From the NCBI GenBank assembly GCA_964400875.1, contig CAYNWK010000082.1, positions 1 to 18,487 of the forward strand: 18,487 nucleotides of DNA. The letters are read 5' to 3'. Shown here piece after piece: positions 8,161-15,522 of this stretch (position 1 is the first letter of the stretch; every line of letters starts with the position of its first letter). A program made the position numbers and the translations under genes. Source of the stretch: CAYNWK01 sp964400875. Lineage in GTDB: Bacteria; Chloroflexota; Anaerolineae; Anaerolineales; UBA4823. The notes beneath the pieces were generated by a model. That model was not told where the DNA came from. It saw nothing but the letters and a program-made list of their open reading frames with translations, and searched no databases.

Positions 8161-8586
8161 GTGCGCGCCGCCCCTTCCCCTGTTCGCCAGATCTTGGATC
8201 AGGCTTTCAGCCAAGGCAATCTCACCATTTTGGATGAACTGGTTTCGGCTGACCTCACCACGCACATGTCTGGTCGGGGTTTGCCTGCCAGCCGGGTGGG
8301 CCTGAAACAGCTGATCGCCAATCTCCGTTCAGCTTTCCCCGACCTTCACTGCATGGTAGATGACGAGATCGGAGAGGGGGATAAGATTGCTGCCCGCTGG
8401 ACGTTGCGCGGCACTCACAAAGGGGCGTACTTTGGGAACCAGCCTACCGGCAGACCGGTAACGGTTCAGGGGTTCATCTTCGCCCGAACCGTAGATGGTC
8501 AGATTATCGAAAATTGGATCTTGATCGATCAAATAGGTTTGCTGCAGCAGATTGGGATCATTCCGCCATCACGAGGGATTATTTGA
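8161..8586 (+). CDS. SnoaL-like polyketide-cyclase/ester-cyclase family protein
   Basis: A 141-residue protein of the NTF2-like alpha+beta-barrel fold. Family marks include the N-terminal helix with a 'loss of position' pattern (FSQGNLTILDELVSADLTTH), the GLKQLIANLRSAFPDLHCMV helix-strand, and then the strands DKIAARWTLRGTHKG and GFIFARTVDGQIIENW. SnoaL proteins bind small hydrophobic or polyketide-like molecules. Many in bacterial operons have no proven reaction, so cyclisation is not claimed. The start is GTG 8161, chosen because AGGAGAT lies about seven bases upstream and the gene follows the previous stop by three bases. Its own TGA overlaps the next ATG (TGATG), which implies translational coupling. 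Confidence 0.85.
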   Translation: MRAAPSPVRQILDQAFSQGNLTILDELVSADLTTHMSGRGLPASRVGLKQLIANLRSAFPDLHCMVDDEIGEGDKIAARWTLRGTHKGAYFGNQPTGRPVTVQGFIFARTVDGQIIENWILIDQIGLLQQIGIIPPSRGII

Positions 8587-9101
8587 TGAATTCATCCTTT
8601 TCACCATACCAATTCACCGGTCGGATCGCGATTTTGAGCGGGATCATCTCTGCAATTGGCGTTGTGTTCTTCATTGCAATGTTAATCTTCTTCGTGACAC
8701 CGAACAAGGGGCTGGGCTTAACGTTCGGGATGCTCAACGATATTTGTGTGGCTATTCAATACCTGCTGACGATCCCAATCGCCCTGGAGCTGTACCGGAT
8801 TCTGGTGACGTATAACCCGGTCTTGATCCGCATCGCGACGATAACGGGCATTGTGGCGTTGGTGGCGACCGTTGGCCTACAACTGTTGTTGATCTTCAAG
8901 GTGCTGACATTTGAGCAGCAGGCGCCATGGATAGCCCTGACGATGGTCCTCGGCGTTGGATCCTGGCTGGTGATCACGGGACTGGTTGCGCGATCCACAA
9001 CCAGGCTGCCCAACAGCCTATTGATGAGCAGCCTGGCTGTTCCGTACTTTGGCTACCCTGTTTGGGCTTTTTGGCTGGGACAGCGCTTGCTGGGCTGGTG
9101 A
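8586..9101 (+). CDS. Hypothetical five-TM membrane protein
   Basis: A 171-residue integral membrane protein with about five hydrophobic helices (near residues 14-36, 41-66, 77-102, 110-133 and 142-168). No catalytic or cofactor motif is visible, and I do not recognise the family with confidence. ATG 8586 shares its A with the TGA stop of the SnoaL-like gene, with GAGGGAT upstream. This fixes the start, although the frame can be read open from 8514. Expression must be tied to the two genes before it. The size and topology resemble the six-TM protein at 7597, but I see no clear sequence repeat between them. Confidence 0.72.
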   Translation: MNSSFSPYQFTGRIAILSGIISAIGVVFFIAMLIFFVTPNKGLGLTFGMLNDICVAIQYLLTIPIALELYRILVTYNPVLIRIATITGIVALVATVGLQLLLIFKVLTFEQQAPWIALTMVLGVGSWLVITGLVARSTTRLPNSLLMSSLAVPYFGYPVWAFWLGQRLLGW

Positions 9102-9161
9102 GGGAGGGACGACTGGTTATCCATCTTATTGATCGGTTTTTAACGTTAAGGAGAATTTCTG

Positions 9162-10163
9162 ATGTTTGATATTGCAGGTGTCGCGATTCTCGTCATTTTG
9201 ATCGTTGTTTTTGGCTTCCTGACCGCACGCGCCTGGAAAGCAAAACCCCCTTGGCTGAGATGGATGGGCACGTTCCTCTCAAGTTTGTTAACACTGATTC
9301 CGGCTGCCTTGCTGGTACTCGCATTGGTTGGCTTCTTTAAGCTGAACCAACGCTACGATAATCCAGTAGCTGAGATCCAAGTCGCCGGGACGCCGGATCA
9401 AATCGCCCGCGGCGAACAACTGGCCAACATCTGCGTAAGTTGCCATACTCCCGGCAACCAACTGCCGCTCTCCGGAAGCAATTTCGCAGCGAAGTTTGAC
9501 TTCCCTCCCCTCGGTACGCTCTATGCGCCGAACCTCACCCCATCCGGTAATATCAAAGATTGGACGGATGGAGAGGTCATCCGGGCGATCCGGGAAGGCG
9601 TGTACCGGGATGGTCGCTCGCTCCTGGTGATGCCTTCGGCTAATTTTCGCAACATGAGCGACGAGGACGTCCAGGCGCTCGTCGCTTACCTGCGCTCGCA
9701 GCCGGCTACCGGCGAACCCTCCCCGGACAACCGGTTTAATGTCCTCGGGGCGATCTTCATGAACCTGTCCGATTTTCGCACTGCCCAGGCGCCGGCAGGC
9801 CAGGTAGCAGCCCCCCAGGCCGATACGCCGGCATACGGTAAATACATGGTGGATATCCTTGGCTGCCGGGACTGCCATGGCGACCAGTTGCAGGGCAAGG
9901 TGGAAAATGGCCAGCCCGGCCCGCCCCCCGGACCCAACCTGACCCAAATCGTCCCGCAGTGGACAGAAGAGCAATTTATGACCTTCTTTAATACAGGTAC
10001 ACTGCCCGGCGGCGGGCAGGTCCCCATCCTAACGCTTAAAAGCGGTTTTTCAGAGCCTAGAATGCCCTGGCAAATGGTTCGGGCGGCCACAACCGACGAC
10101 GAATTGAAAGCCATGTACACTTATTTACATGCCCTTCAGCCACTGGATAGCCCTATCCGGTGA
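9162..10163 (+). CDS. Membrane-anchored diheme cytochrome c
   Basis: A 333-residue protein with two N-terminal hydrophobic helices (about 4-22 and 36-60), then two cytochrome c domains outside the membrane. Heme 1 attaches at CVSCH (91-95) and heme 2 at CRDCH (235-239). Likely sixth ligands are Met157 (in VMPSANF) and Met301 (in RMPW), each followed by the usual C-terminal helix (DVQALVAYL and ELKAMYTYLHAL). This is the pattern of diheme electron carriers or of dehydrogenase cytochrome subunits. No catalytic flavin or quinoprotein subunit is nearby, so the partner is unknown. ATG 9162 has AAGGAGA six to seven bases upstream. It follows the five-TM gene by 60 bp and is probably in the same operon. 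Confidence 0.93.
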   Translation: MFDIAGVAILVILIVVFGFLTARAWKAKPPWLRWMGTFLSSLLTLIPAALLVLALVGFFKLNQRYDNPVAEIQVAGTPDQIARGEQLANICVSCHTPGNQLPLSGSNFAAKFDFPPLGTLYAPNLTPSGNIKDWTDGEVIRAIREGVYRDGRSLLVMPSANFRNMSDEDVQALVAYLRSQPATGEPSPDNRFNVLGAIFMNLSDFRTAQAPAGQVAAPQADTPAYGKYMVDILGCRDCHGDQLQGKVENGQPGPPPGPNLTQIVPQWTEEQFMTFFNTGTLPGGGQVPILTLKSGFSEPRMPWQMVRAATTDDELKAMYTYLHALQPLDSPIR

Positions 10164-10174
10164 AAGGGGACGTC

Positions 10175-10200
10175 CAAGGCGATCGCGCCTTGACGGTTTG
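10175..10200 (+). terminator. Short hairpin after the cytochrome gene
   Basis: CAAGGCG (10175-10181) pairs with CGCCTTG (10186-10192) around loop ATCG, followed by ACGGTTTG. It lies about 12 nt after the cytochrome stop. The T-tract is weak, so this is a modest terminator candidate. Confidence 0.4.
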
Positions 10201-10247
10201 CCTCCACCAGAGGTGGGAAATTGGGGTTTGCGTTAAAATGTCAATCC

Positions 10248-10540
10248 ATTGATTCACAAGACCAGGAATCTCCCTCCCTTCCCTGGGGGACTAAACTCTA
10301 CCGCTTCAACGGGGCAACTGTCGTGGCAAAGCCCGATTTTTGGCCCGCCCCCATCCTGCTTACCGGGCTGCTGGCCTAGTACATCCGCGTACGCGCGTCT
10401 GCTGGAGCGCCTCGTAGCCGGAAACCTCCCGGGCAAGCTCCCGGGGAGCGCTAGGCCCCTCAGGGGATGTGATCTTCATCACTTGTGCCCACGACGATCT
10501 TGCTCTATGATCCAGTCGAAGGTAGTTTCCTGACTAAAAT
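10248..10540 (+). pseudogene. Possible decayed membrane-protein gene remnant
   Basis: Between the cytochrome and hydrolase genes there is no intact gene, but translation in the frame of base 10290 gives a plausible strand-plus-helix: LYRFNGATVVAKPDF, then WPAPILLTGLLA. It is cut by TAG at 10377-10379, where TGG would give Trp and read on into YIRVR. Protein-like sequence then seems to continue in another frame (ARLLERLVAGNL, from about 10393) before more stops. This pattern of a nonsense change plus a frameshift suggests an inactivated integral membrane protein. A frame from TTG 10249 is open to 10533 but has unnatural composition and no ribosome site. The parent family is unknown to me; a membrane metalloprotease-like origin is only a guess. 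Confidence 0.35.
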
Positions 10541-10656
10541 AATCGACTTTTGCCAAGCAACGTACTGATTCCCCAATCGACTCGGTTCACCCCGGATTAA
10601 TTCCCAAGCATCAACAAGCGGGCGCAGCTCTGCGCGCCATTCTAGGAGAGCAGCTC

Positions 10657-11514
10657 ATGACGACGATGCCAATTCGAGACGTTTCCCTCTTCGTGAAAGT
10701 CATCGGACAGGGTTATCCATTGGCGCTCATGCACGGCGGACCTGGGGCCGATCTCTATACCATGATGGCATTCCGGCCATTATCGGATGAATTCAAATTA
10801 GTTTTTTACGACCACCGCTGCAATGGGCGTTCCAAGGGGGCTGAAGTCTCATCGATGAATTTTGAGACCTTGACTGCCGATGCCGACGCCTTGCGCCAGG
10901 CGCTGGGCTTCGAGAAGTGGGCCGTACTTGGCCATTCTTTCGGCGGCTTTGTGGCATTGGAATACGCGCTGCGTTATCCACAGAACCTATCTCACCTGCT
11001 GCTGGTCGATACGGGGGGCGATAACCGTTGGGCACAGGAGAATGCACCCAAAGTCTTGGAACAGCGTGGATTTAGCCAGGACATCGTGGACCTGTCCCGC
11101 CGTTTCTTAAACGGTCAGATCGAGCCCAAAGAGATGTTTCCATCCCTGATGAAGTTGGGAAAAGCCTACAATCCCCACACCGACCTCAGGCAGCTGCCTC
11201 ACATGATCACACTAGGATTGCGAACGAAGCTCCGGCCTGAAGCGCTCATCTTTGCCGCAAATCACTTTCTCAAGGGCTGGACGGTGATGGACCGGCTCGG
11301 TGAGATCCAAGCGCCCACCCTGGTGATCGCAGGCCGTGAAGATTTTCAATTTCCGCCTGAACATCAGGAAGAGCTCGCCGCGGGGATACCCAACGCGAGG
11401 CTGGTGATCATCGATCGGGCCGGTCATAATGTGCACGATGAGCAGTCTACTGAAGTGCTCAGGTGGGTCAGGGACTTCTTGACCACTGTGCCTCCAAACC
11501 AGGAGAGGTTCTAA
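10657..11514 (+). CDS. Alpha/beta-hydrolase, proline-iminopeptidase-like
   Basis: A 285-residue cytoplasmic alpha/beta-hydrolase. The oxyanion-side motif HGGPG is at 26-30. The nucleophile elbow GHSFGG at 92-97 holds Ser94. The acid is Asp229 in AGREDFQFP, and the base is His257 in AGHNVHDEQ, completing the triad. HGGPG together with DHRCNGRS (about 52-59) is characteristic of the proline iminopeptidase/epoxide-hydrolase branch. A cap domain falls between about 120 and 205. The exact substrate (N-terminal proline peptides, an ester or an amide) cannot be decided. ATG 10657 is preceded by AGGAGAG at about six bases. It appears to be a single-gene unit, because 242 bp separate it from the next gene. 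Confidence 0.88.
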   Translation: MTTMPIRDVSLFVKVIGQGYPLALMHGGPGADLYTMMAFRPLSDEFKLVFYDHRCNGRSKGAEVSSMNFETLTADADALRQALGFEKWAVLGHSFGGFVALEYALRYPQNLSHLLLVDTGGDNRWAQENAPKVLEQRGFSQDIVDLSRRFLNGQIEPKEMFPSLMKLGKAYNPHTDLRQLPHMITLGLRTKLRPEALIFAANHFLKGWTVMDRLGEIQAPTLVIAGREDFQFPPEHQEELAAGIPNARLVIIDRAGHNVHDEQSTEVLRWVRDFLTTVPPNQERF

Positions 11515-11690
11515 GGGAAGCGAAGCAACTGCTTCTCAGGCCCTTGAAAGTAAGGGACGCGCTGGCTCGGGGGTTCACAAATAAGCTGGTCGCCTGACCA
11601 GTAGAAATACTATCCAAACGGCTAACCCTTTTCTAGCGATCTGACTGTTGCGACTCAGGCCGATGTTTCGCTATGCTGTAGACGCAGCTT

Positions 11691-11722
11691 TTGACATGCG
11701 CTATTTTCAACAGCTCATACAT
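11691..11722 (+). promoter_or_regulatory. Candidate promoter upstream of the nitroreductase gene
   Basis: A perfect TTGACA lies at 11691-11696. The best -10 partner is the poor CATACA (11716-11721) at a long 19-nt spacing. An alternative pair is TTGCGA (11648-11653) with TATGCT (11672-11677). Either would serve the gene starting at 11757. The evidence is weak. Confidence 0.25.
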
Positions 11723-11756
11723 GGCTAAATCAGCGAAACCAGAAAGAGAGGCCTAA

Positions 11757-12224
11757 ATGACCCAGGCGCCAACAGTCCCCCCTTATGTCAACCAGGCGAT
11801 GAAATTCGTCTTACGATCGCCTATCCACGGCGTGGTCAGCAAATCCGTCACTTTGATCACCTTCACCGGGCGGGTGAGCGGCAAGACCTACACGACCCCG
11901 GTCAGCTATTCTCAACACGGCGAACAGGTTTTCGTCTTCAGCCACGCAGACTGGTGGAAAAACCTGCGCGGTGGGGCGCCGGTCACGCTGTGTATACAAG
12001 GGCGTGAGGTTCAGGGGATGGCAGAACCGGTCGCCGAGGATAAGAGAGCAATCGCCGATGGGCTGGCGGCGCATCTCCAGGTGGTGCCAAGCGACGCCAA
12101 GTATTACGATGTGGCCTTCGACGACCACGGAAACCCGAACACGGAAGAGGTCGAGCGCGCCGTGCAGACGGTCGTGATGATCCGCATCCGGCTGTGCGGA
12201 CCCTCCAATGGCATTGTTGCTTGA
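11757..12224 (+). CDS. Ddn-like deazaflavin (F420)-dependent nitroreductase family protein
   Basis: A 155-residue split-barrel flavin-fold protein. Diagnostic parts are LITFTGRVSGKTYTTPV (33-49), which shapes the cofactor phosphate site in the Ddn/FDOR-B group, and the strand WWKNLRGGAPVTLCIQGRE (66-84). The C-terminal helix (EDKRAIADGLAAHL) is also in place. Relatives use coenzyme F420, or sometimes other flavins or heme/fatty-acid ligands, to reduce quinones and nitro compounds. Which cofactor is used here is not visible. F420 use would agree with a Chloroflexota or actinobacterial host. ATG 11757 has AGAGAGG five bases upstream. The serine hydrolase gene begins 63 bp after its stop on the same strand, so they may share a transcript. 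Confidence 0.85.
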   Translation: MTQAPTVPPYVNQAMKFVLRSPIHGVVSKSVTLITFTGRVSGKTYTTPVSYSQHGEQVFVFSHADWWKNLRGGAPVTLCIQGREVQGMAEPVAEDKRAIADGLAAHLQVVPSDAKYYDVAFDDHGNPNTEEVERAVQTVVMIRIRLCGPSNGIVA

Positions 12225-12287
12225 GCAGGCTTTTTCCGCTTGAAGGGCGCACCGATTAACTCCTGCCGATCAATCAGGAAGCAGCCC

Positions 12288-13826
12288 ATGAGCATTAAGA
12301 AAACCATCTTCCCATTCGTGCTGGCAGGATCATTGCTGGCGCTCATCTATCGGGTATTGGCCAGGCCGGACACCAATCGCCGCTCCGATGACGCGGTCGC
12401 TTCTTCTGACGCGGTCGCTGCTTATGAGGCGATCGACGCTTACGTCGAAGGGCAAATGCGCCGCCTGAAAATCCCCGGCGCGTCTCTGGCCGTCATCGAG
12501 GGCGATAAGATCGTACACCTGCGCGGCTTTGGCTGCGCCCGCCCGGGCGGCGAAGCTCCCTCGCCCCAGACGCCCTTCTTTATTGGCTCGCTCACCAAAT
12601 CGTTTACGGCCCTAGCGGTGATGCAGCTGGTCGAGGCCGGGGTGGTCGAGCTAGACGCCCCGGTCCAACGCTACCTGCCCTGGTTCCGGGTCGCCGATTC
12701 GCAGGCATCCGCCCAAATGACGGTGCGCCACCTGCTCAACCAGACCAGCGGACTGCCCGAGCTGCCTGGAGCGCTGGCCCTGGCCGATTTCGACGATCGC
12801 CCGGACGTCACCGAACGTCAGGCGCGGGCCCTGTCCACGCTTAAGCTCTCCCATCCGGTCGGCTCGGTGTGCGAGTACAGCAACCTGAATTACAACCTGT
12901 TGGGGCTGGTCATCGAGGCGGCCAGCGGCGAATCGTATGCAAGTTACATTCAGAAGCATATCTTCGACCCGCTGGAGATGCGCCACAGCTATACGACCAA
13001 GACAGAAGCGCAGCAACATGGCCTGGCGAGGGGCTACCGCCACTGGTTCAGTCTCCCTTTCCCTGCGCCTAATCTGCCCGTCCCGCGCGGTTCGCTCCCA
13101 TCCGGCCAGCTGATCTCCTGCGCCGAAGACATGGCGCACTACCTGATCGCCCACCTCAACGGAGGTCGCTATGGCGATGCGCAGGTCCTCTCGGGTGCAG
13201 GCATCGACGAGCTGCACCGCGGAGCGGCGGAATACGTCAAGTGGGGCGTCTCATCGGGGCTGTACGGCATGGGATGGTTAGAGATAGACCTCGGCCAAAC
13301 GAAGATCTTCTCGCACGGCGGCAACGTTCCCGACTTTTCCGCCTTCATGACGCTCGTTCCGGAGCGAAAGAAAGGCATGGTCCTGCTGCTCAACGCCGAC
13401 CCGTATGGGTTGCCCCCTGTCCTGGGGGAGGTTGGGCTGAACGTGACCACCCTTCTCGCCGGCCAGCAGCCCACTCCGATCCGGCTGGACTTTATCCAGT
13501 GGATCATGCGCGCTCTACCGTTGATCCCGCTGATGCAGATAATCGGTGTCCTGGCCACCTTCCGGCTGCTGGGACGCTGGTCCGAAGAGCCCAACAGCCA
13601 ACCAAGCAGAGGGCGCGCCTGGGGGCAGCACATCGTGCTGCCGCTGATCCCGAACCTGTCGCTCGCGGCTATCCTGGTGTATTTGCAGTCCAGCGGCCTG
13701 ATCCGATTTCTCAACCTTTTTATGCCCGACCTAGCCTGGATCGCCCGGATCAGCGGCGGCTTCGCCGGGATCTGGGCCGTTCTGCGCACCGGCCTGATCC
13801 TCCTGAGCATGCGAAGGGCTTCTTAA
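12288..13826 (+). CDS. Beta-lactamase/penicillin-binding-like serine hydrolase with membrane C-terminus
   Basis: A 512-residue protein. An N-terminal hydrophobic segment (7-24) is a signal or anchor. The class C beta-lactamase-like domain has the nucleophile motif SLTK (Ser101, Lys104), the tyrosine motif YSN (197-199) and the third-box equivalent HGG (343-345). After about residue 400 come three hydrophobic segments (about 405-428, 448-470, 475-508), so the catalytic domain is held at the outer face of the membrane. Relatives act as D-Ala carboxypeptidases, esterases or peptidases; antibiotic hydrolysis should not be assumed. ATG 12288 has AGGAAG seven bases upstream. The longer frame from TTG 12240 lacks one and would bury the signal. 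It ends four bases before the acyltransferase gene. Confidence 0.88.
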   Translation: MSIKKTIFPFVLAGSLLALIYRVLARPDTNRRSDDAVASSDAVAAYEAIDAYVEGQMRRLKIPGASLAVIEGDKIVHLRGFGCARPGGEAPSPQTPFFIGSLTKSFTALAVMQLVEAGVVELDAPVQRYLPWFRVADSQASAQMTVRHLLNQTSGLPELPGALALADFDDRPDVTERQARALSTLKLSHPVGSVCEYSNLNYNLLGLVIEAASGESYASYIQKHIFDPLEMRHSYTTKTEAQQHGLARGYRHWFSLPFPAPNLPVPRGSLPSGQLISCAEDMAHYLIAHLNGGRYGDAQVLSGAGIDELHRGAAEYVKWGVSSGLYGMGWLEIDLGQTKIFSHGGNVPDFSAFMTLVPERKKGMVLLLNADPYGLPPVLGEVGLNVTTLLAGQQPTPIRLDFIQWIMRALPLIPLMQIIGVLATFRLLGRWSEEPNSQPSRGRAWGQHIVLPLIPNLSLAAILVYLQSSGLIRFLNLFMPDLAWIARISGGFAGIWAVLRTGLILLSMRRAS

Positions 13827-13830
13827 TTCC

Positions 13831-14688
13831 ATGAATGGGCAAATCACACCCCATCACATCGTCGACCTCTCACCCGGGCGCCGTTTGATGATCAACATGC
13901 TTGACCTGTCTGGGCCGATGCAAAGTATGTACGGCCTGCTGGAAGTGGACGTGACGATGGCCCGGCAGTTCATCGCCGAGCACAAGCGCCGCACGGGTGA
14001 GACGCTGTCCTTCACCGGTTTCCTTGCCCTCTGCCTAGCCCGCGCCGTGGAAGAGAACAAGGAAGTGCAGGCCTACCTGAAAGGTCGCAAACAGCTGCTC
14101 GTGTTTGACGATGTCGACGTTGGGATGATGGTCGAACACAAGGATGGAGAAAAGCGGGCGCTGATGGGGCACGTGATCCGGAGCGCCAACCGCAAGACAT
14201 ACTGGGAAATCCACGACGAGATCCGCTCGGTGCAGTCTGCACCGGCGCCGCCGAATAGAGGGCTGCCCTCCTGGTTTCGCACTGGCATGCTGCTCCCGTG
14301 GCCGCTGTCCTGGCCTTTCAAAGCTCTTATCCGTATGCTCGTCCGCCGCGACCCGACGATAGTTACTTCCATGGGCGGTACGGTCGGCATCACCGCGGTA
14401 GGCATGTTCGGTGAAGGACATAGCGGCTGGGGGGTTTTTCCCCTAACCGAATCGCTCGGTCTGGTCGTGGGGAGCATAGCCTGGAAGCCAGCCGTGGTGG
14501 ATGGCCGGGTCGAGCCGCGCGAGATCCTCAACCTGACGGTGGTGTTCGATCACGACATCATCGATGGGGCTCCGGCGGCCCGCTTCGTTCACCGGCTGGT
14601 GGAGCTGATCGAGAGTGGTTATGGACTAGAGGAGGAGGCTTTGCAACACACAGACTCCTCCGCTCTCGTCAATTCGGACTTCTTGTGA
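13831..14688 (+). CDS. Stand-alone 2-oxoacid dehydrogenase-type acyltransferase (catalytic domain)
   Basis: A 285-residue protein with the E2/CAT fold. The catalytic HxxxDG motif appears as DHDIIDGAPAARF, with His241 and Asp245. Other E2 marks are the substrate-channel strand SLGLVVGSI and the N-terminal LSFTGFLALCLARAVEEN helix. There is no lipoyl domain, no E1/E3-binding domain and no dehydrogenase gene nearby. A proline/aromatic-rich segment (about 138-172) is inserted before the MGGTVGITAV core. It therefore probably transfers an acyl group from CoA or another donor to an unknown acceptor rather than serving a 2-oxoacid complex. The ATG lies only four bases after the serine-hydrolase stop, with a poor ribosome site of its own, so it is probably translationally coupled to that gene. 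Confidence 0.85.
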   Translation: MNGQITPHHIVDLSPGRRLMINMLDLSGPMQSMYGLLEVDVTMARQFIAEHKRRTGETLSFTGFLALCLARAVEENKEVQAYLKGRKQLLVFDDVDVGMMVEHKDGEKRALMGHVIRSANRKTYWEIHDEIRSVQSAPAPPNRGLPSWFRTGMLLPWPLSWPFKALIRMLVRRDPTIVTSMGGTVGITAVGMFGEGHSGWGVFPLTESLGLVVGSIAWKPAVVDGRVEPREILNLTVVFDHDIIDGAPAARFVHRLVELIESGYGLEEEALQHTDSSALVNSDFL

Positions 14689-14853
14689 TATATTACTCCT
14701 GAATTGAGCTTCCCGTCTTCTCCACCAGGGCCGCCGTGCAACGAGGGGGATCAGCCCATGCCTGGATGCGACTTTTGCCAAAAGTCAGGTGGACGGCAGG
14801 AAGAAGCGGGGGAGCGTCTGAGGCGCATCTCACGTGTGTGGACCCAATAAACT

Positions 14854-14884
14854 ACGCCCGATCTCGCGAGAGGGCGTCTCTTTT
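14854..14884 (+). terminator. Terminator-like hairpin directly before the DUF2589 cassette
   Basis: ACGCCC (14854-14859) pairs with GGGCGT (14872-14877) around an inner TCTC-GC-GAGA stem, followed by CTCTTTT (14878-14884). The hairpin ends nine bases before the Shine-Dalgarno of the first cassette gene. It either ends the upstream operon or acts as a leader attenuator for the cassette. No promoter fits in the remaining 20 bases. Confidence 0.65.
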
Positions 14885-14905
14885 CAATAAACAGGAGGTC
14901 ACCCC

Positions 14906-15484
14906 GTGGCAGTTGTAAACGAATTATCCGCTATCCCTTTTGGCGCGCTGATTGGTGGACCCATGACGGCGGCGATCGAAGCGCAGTCCAAGGCCGCGCT
15001 CGCCAGCGTGGATTTCATCCGTGCAGTCGGCTTTGATGAAGATGGCAACATTCTGAACGTTGTCTTCAAATACAAAGCCGGCACTGAGGAGGATGACATC
15101 CAGGAGCTGCAGGTGCCGCTCCTGACGATCGTGCCGATCCCCTTCCTGCGCATTGACAACATGGATATCAACTTCAAGGCCAGCCTCTCGCAGTCAACCG
15201 AGACGATGGATAAGACCACCAACGTCACCGAAAAGGATGCCAAACTCAGCGTGGGGGCTAAATATTGGTTCGTCAACGCCCAGATGAGCGCATCCGTCTC
15301 GAGCAAGAAGGATACGACCTCCAGCCGCGATTCGCGCTACGCTGTCGAATACACGATGGATATCAACGTGCACGCCGTTCAGGACGACATCCCCGGCGGT
15401 ATGGCCAAGGTTTTGAACCTGCTCTCCGAGTCCATCGACCGCCAGCTTCAGGCTCGCGAGTCCGGCGGGCAAGAAGACCAGTAG
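14906..15484 (+). CDS. DUF2589 family protein, paralog 1
   Basis: A 192-residue protein with the marks of DUF2589. An N-terminal amphipathic helix runs through LIGGPMTAAIEAQSKAAL and ends FIRAVGF (15-43). The beta core is PLLTIVPIPFLRIDNMDINF (71-90), followed by a Ser/Thr/Lys-rich linker (about 95-147), a strand (YAVEYTMDINVHA) and the closing helix DIPGGMAKVLNLLSESI (161-177). It has no cysteine, signal peptide or membrane segment, so it should be cytoplasmic. The family has no assigned function that I know of, and its alternating pattern suggests a structural rather than catalytic role. The start is GTG 14906, fixed by a perfect AGGAGGT six bases upstream, the best ribosome site in the window. 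It is the first of six closely spaced same-strand genes. Confidence 0.88.
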   Translation: MAVVNELSAIPFGALIGGPMTAAIEAQSKAALASVDFIRAVGFDEDGNILNVVFKYKAGTEEDDIQELQVPLLTIVPIPFLRIDNMDINFKASLSQSTETMDKTTNVTEKDAKLSVGAKYWFVNAQMSASVSSKKDTTSSRDSRYAVEYTMDINVHAVQDDIPGGMAKVLNLLSESIDRQLQARESGGQEDQ

Positions 15485-15522
15485 TCCACGGCCCTCATTC
15501 GATCACACCCGCAGGCTAAAAA

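Noticed and set aside
9288..9974. 228-codon minus-strand frame opposite the cytochrome gene
   Set aside because: The sense frame has two CxxCH motifs and methionine ligands. The antisense frame is a shadow with no start signal.
10249..10533. 94-codon plus-strand frame from a TTG codon
   Set aside because: It has no ribosome site and an unnatural composition rich in Pro, Ser and Cys. Better protein-like sequence lies in a different, broken frame, so a pseudogene is the better reading.
12240..12287. TTG start giving a 16-residue longer serine hydrolase
   Set aside because: It has no ribosome site, and the extension would place polar residues before the export signal. ATG 12288 has AGGAAG upstream.
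12651..13810. Long overlapping antisense frames opposite the serine hydrolase
   Set aside because: The SxxK, YSN and HGG boxes in order establish the sense gene. The antisense products have Arg-rich shadow composition.
12288..13826. Calling the serine hydrolase an antibiotic-resistance beta-lactamase
   Set aside because: The boxes are those of the wider class C/esterase family, and the membrane tail is unlike resistance enzymes. No evidence supports that substrate.
14736..14918. 60-codon frame running into the first DUF2589 gene
   Set aside because: It crosses the terminator-like hairpin and the perfect Shine-Dalgarno of the next gene and has no start signal of its own.
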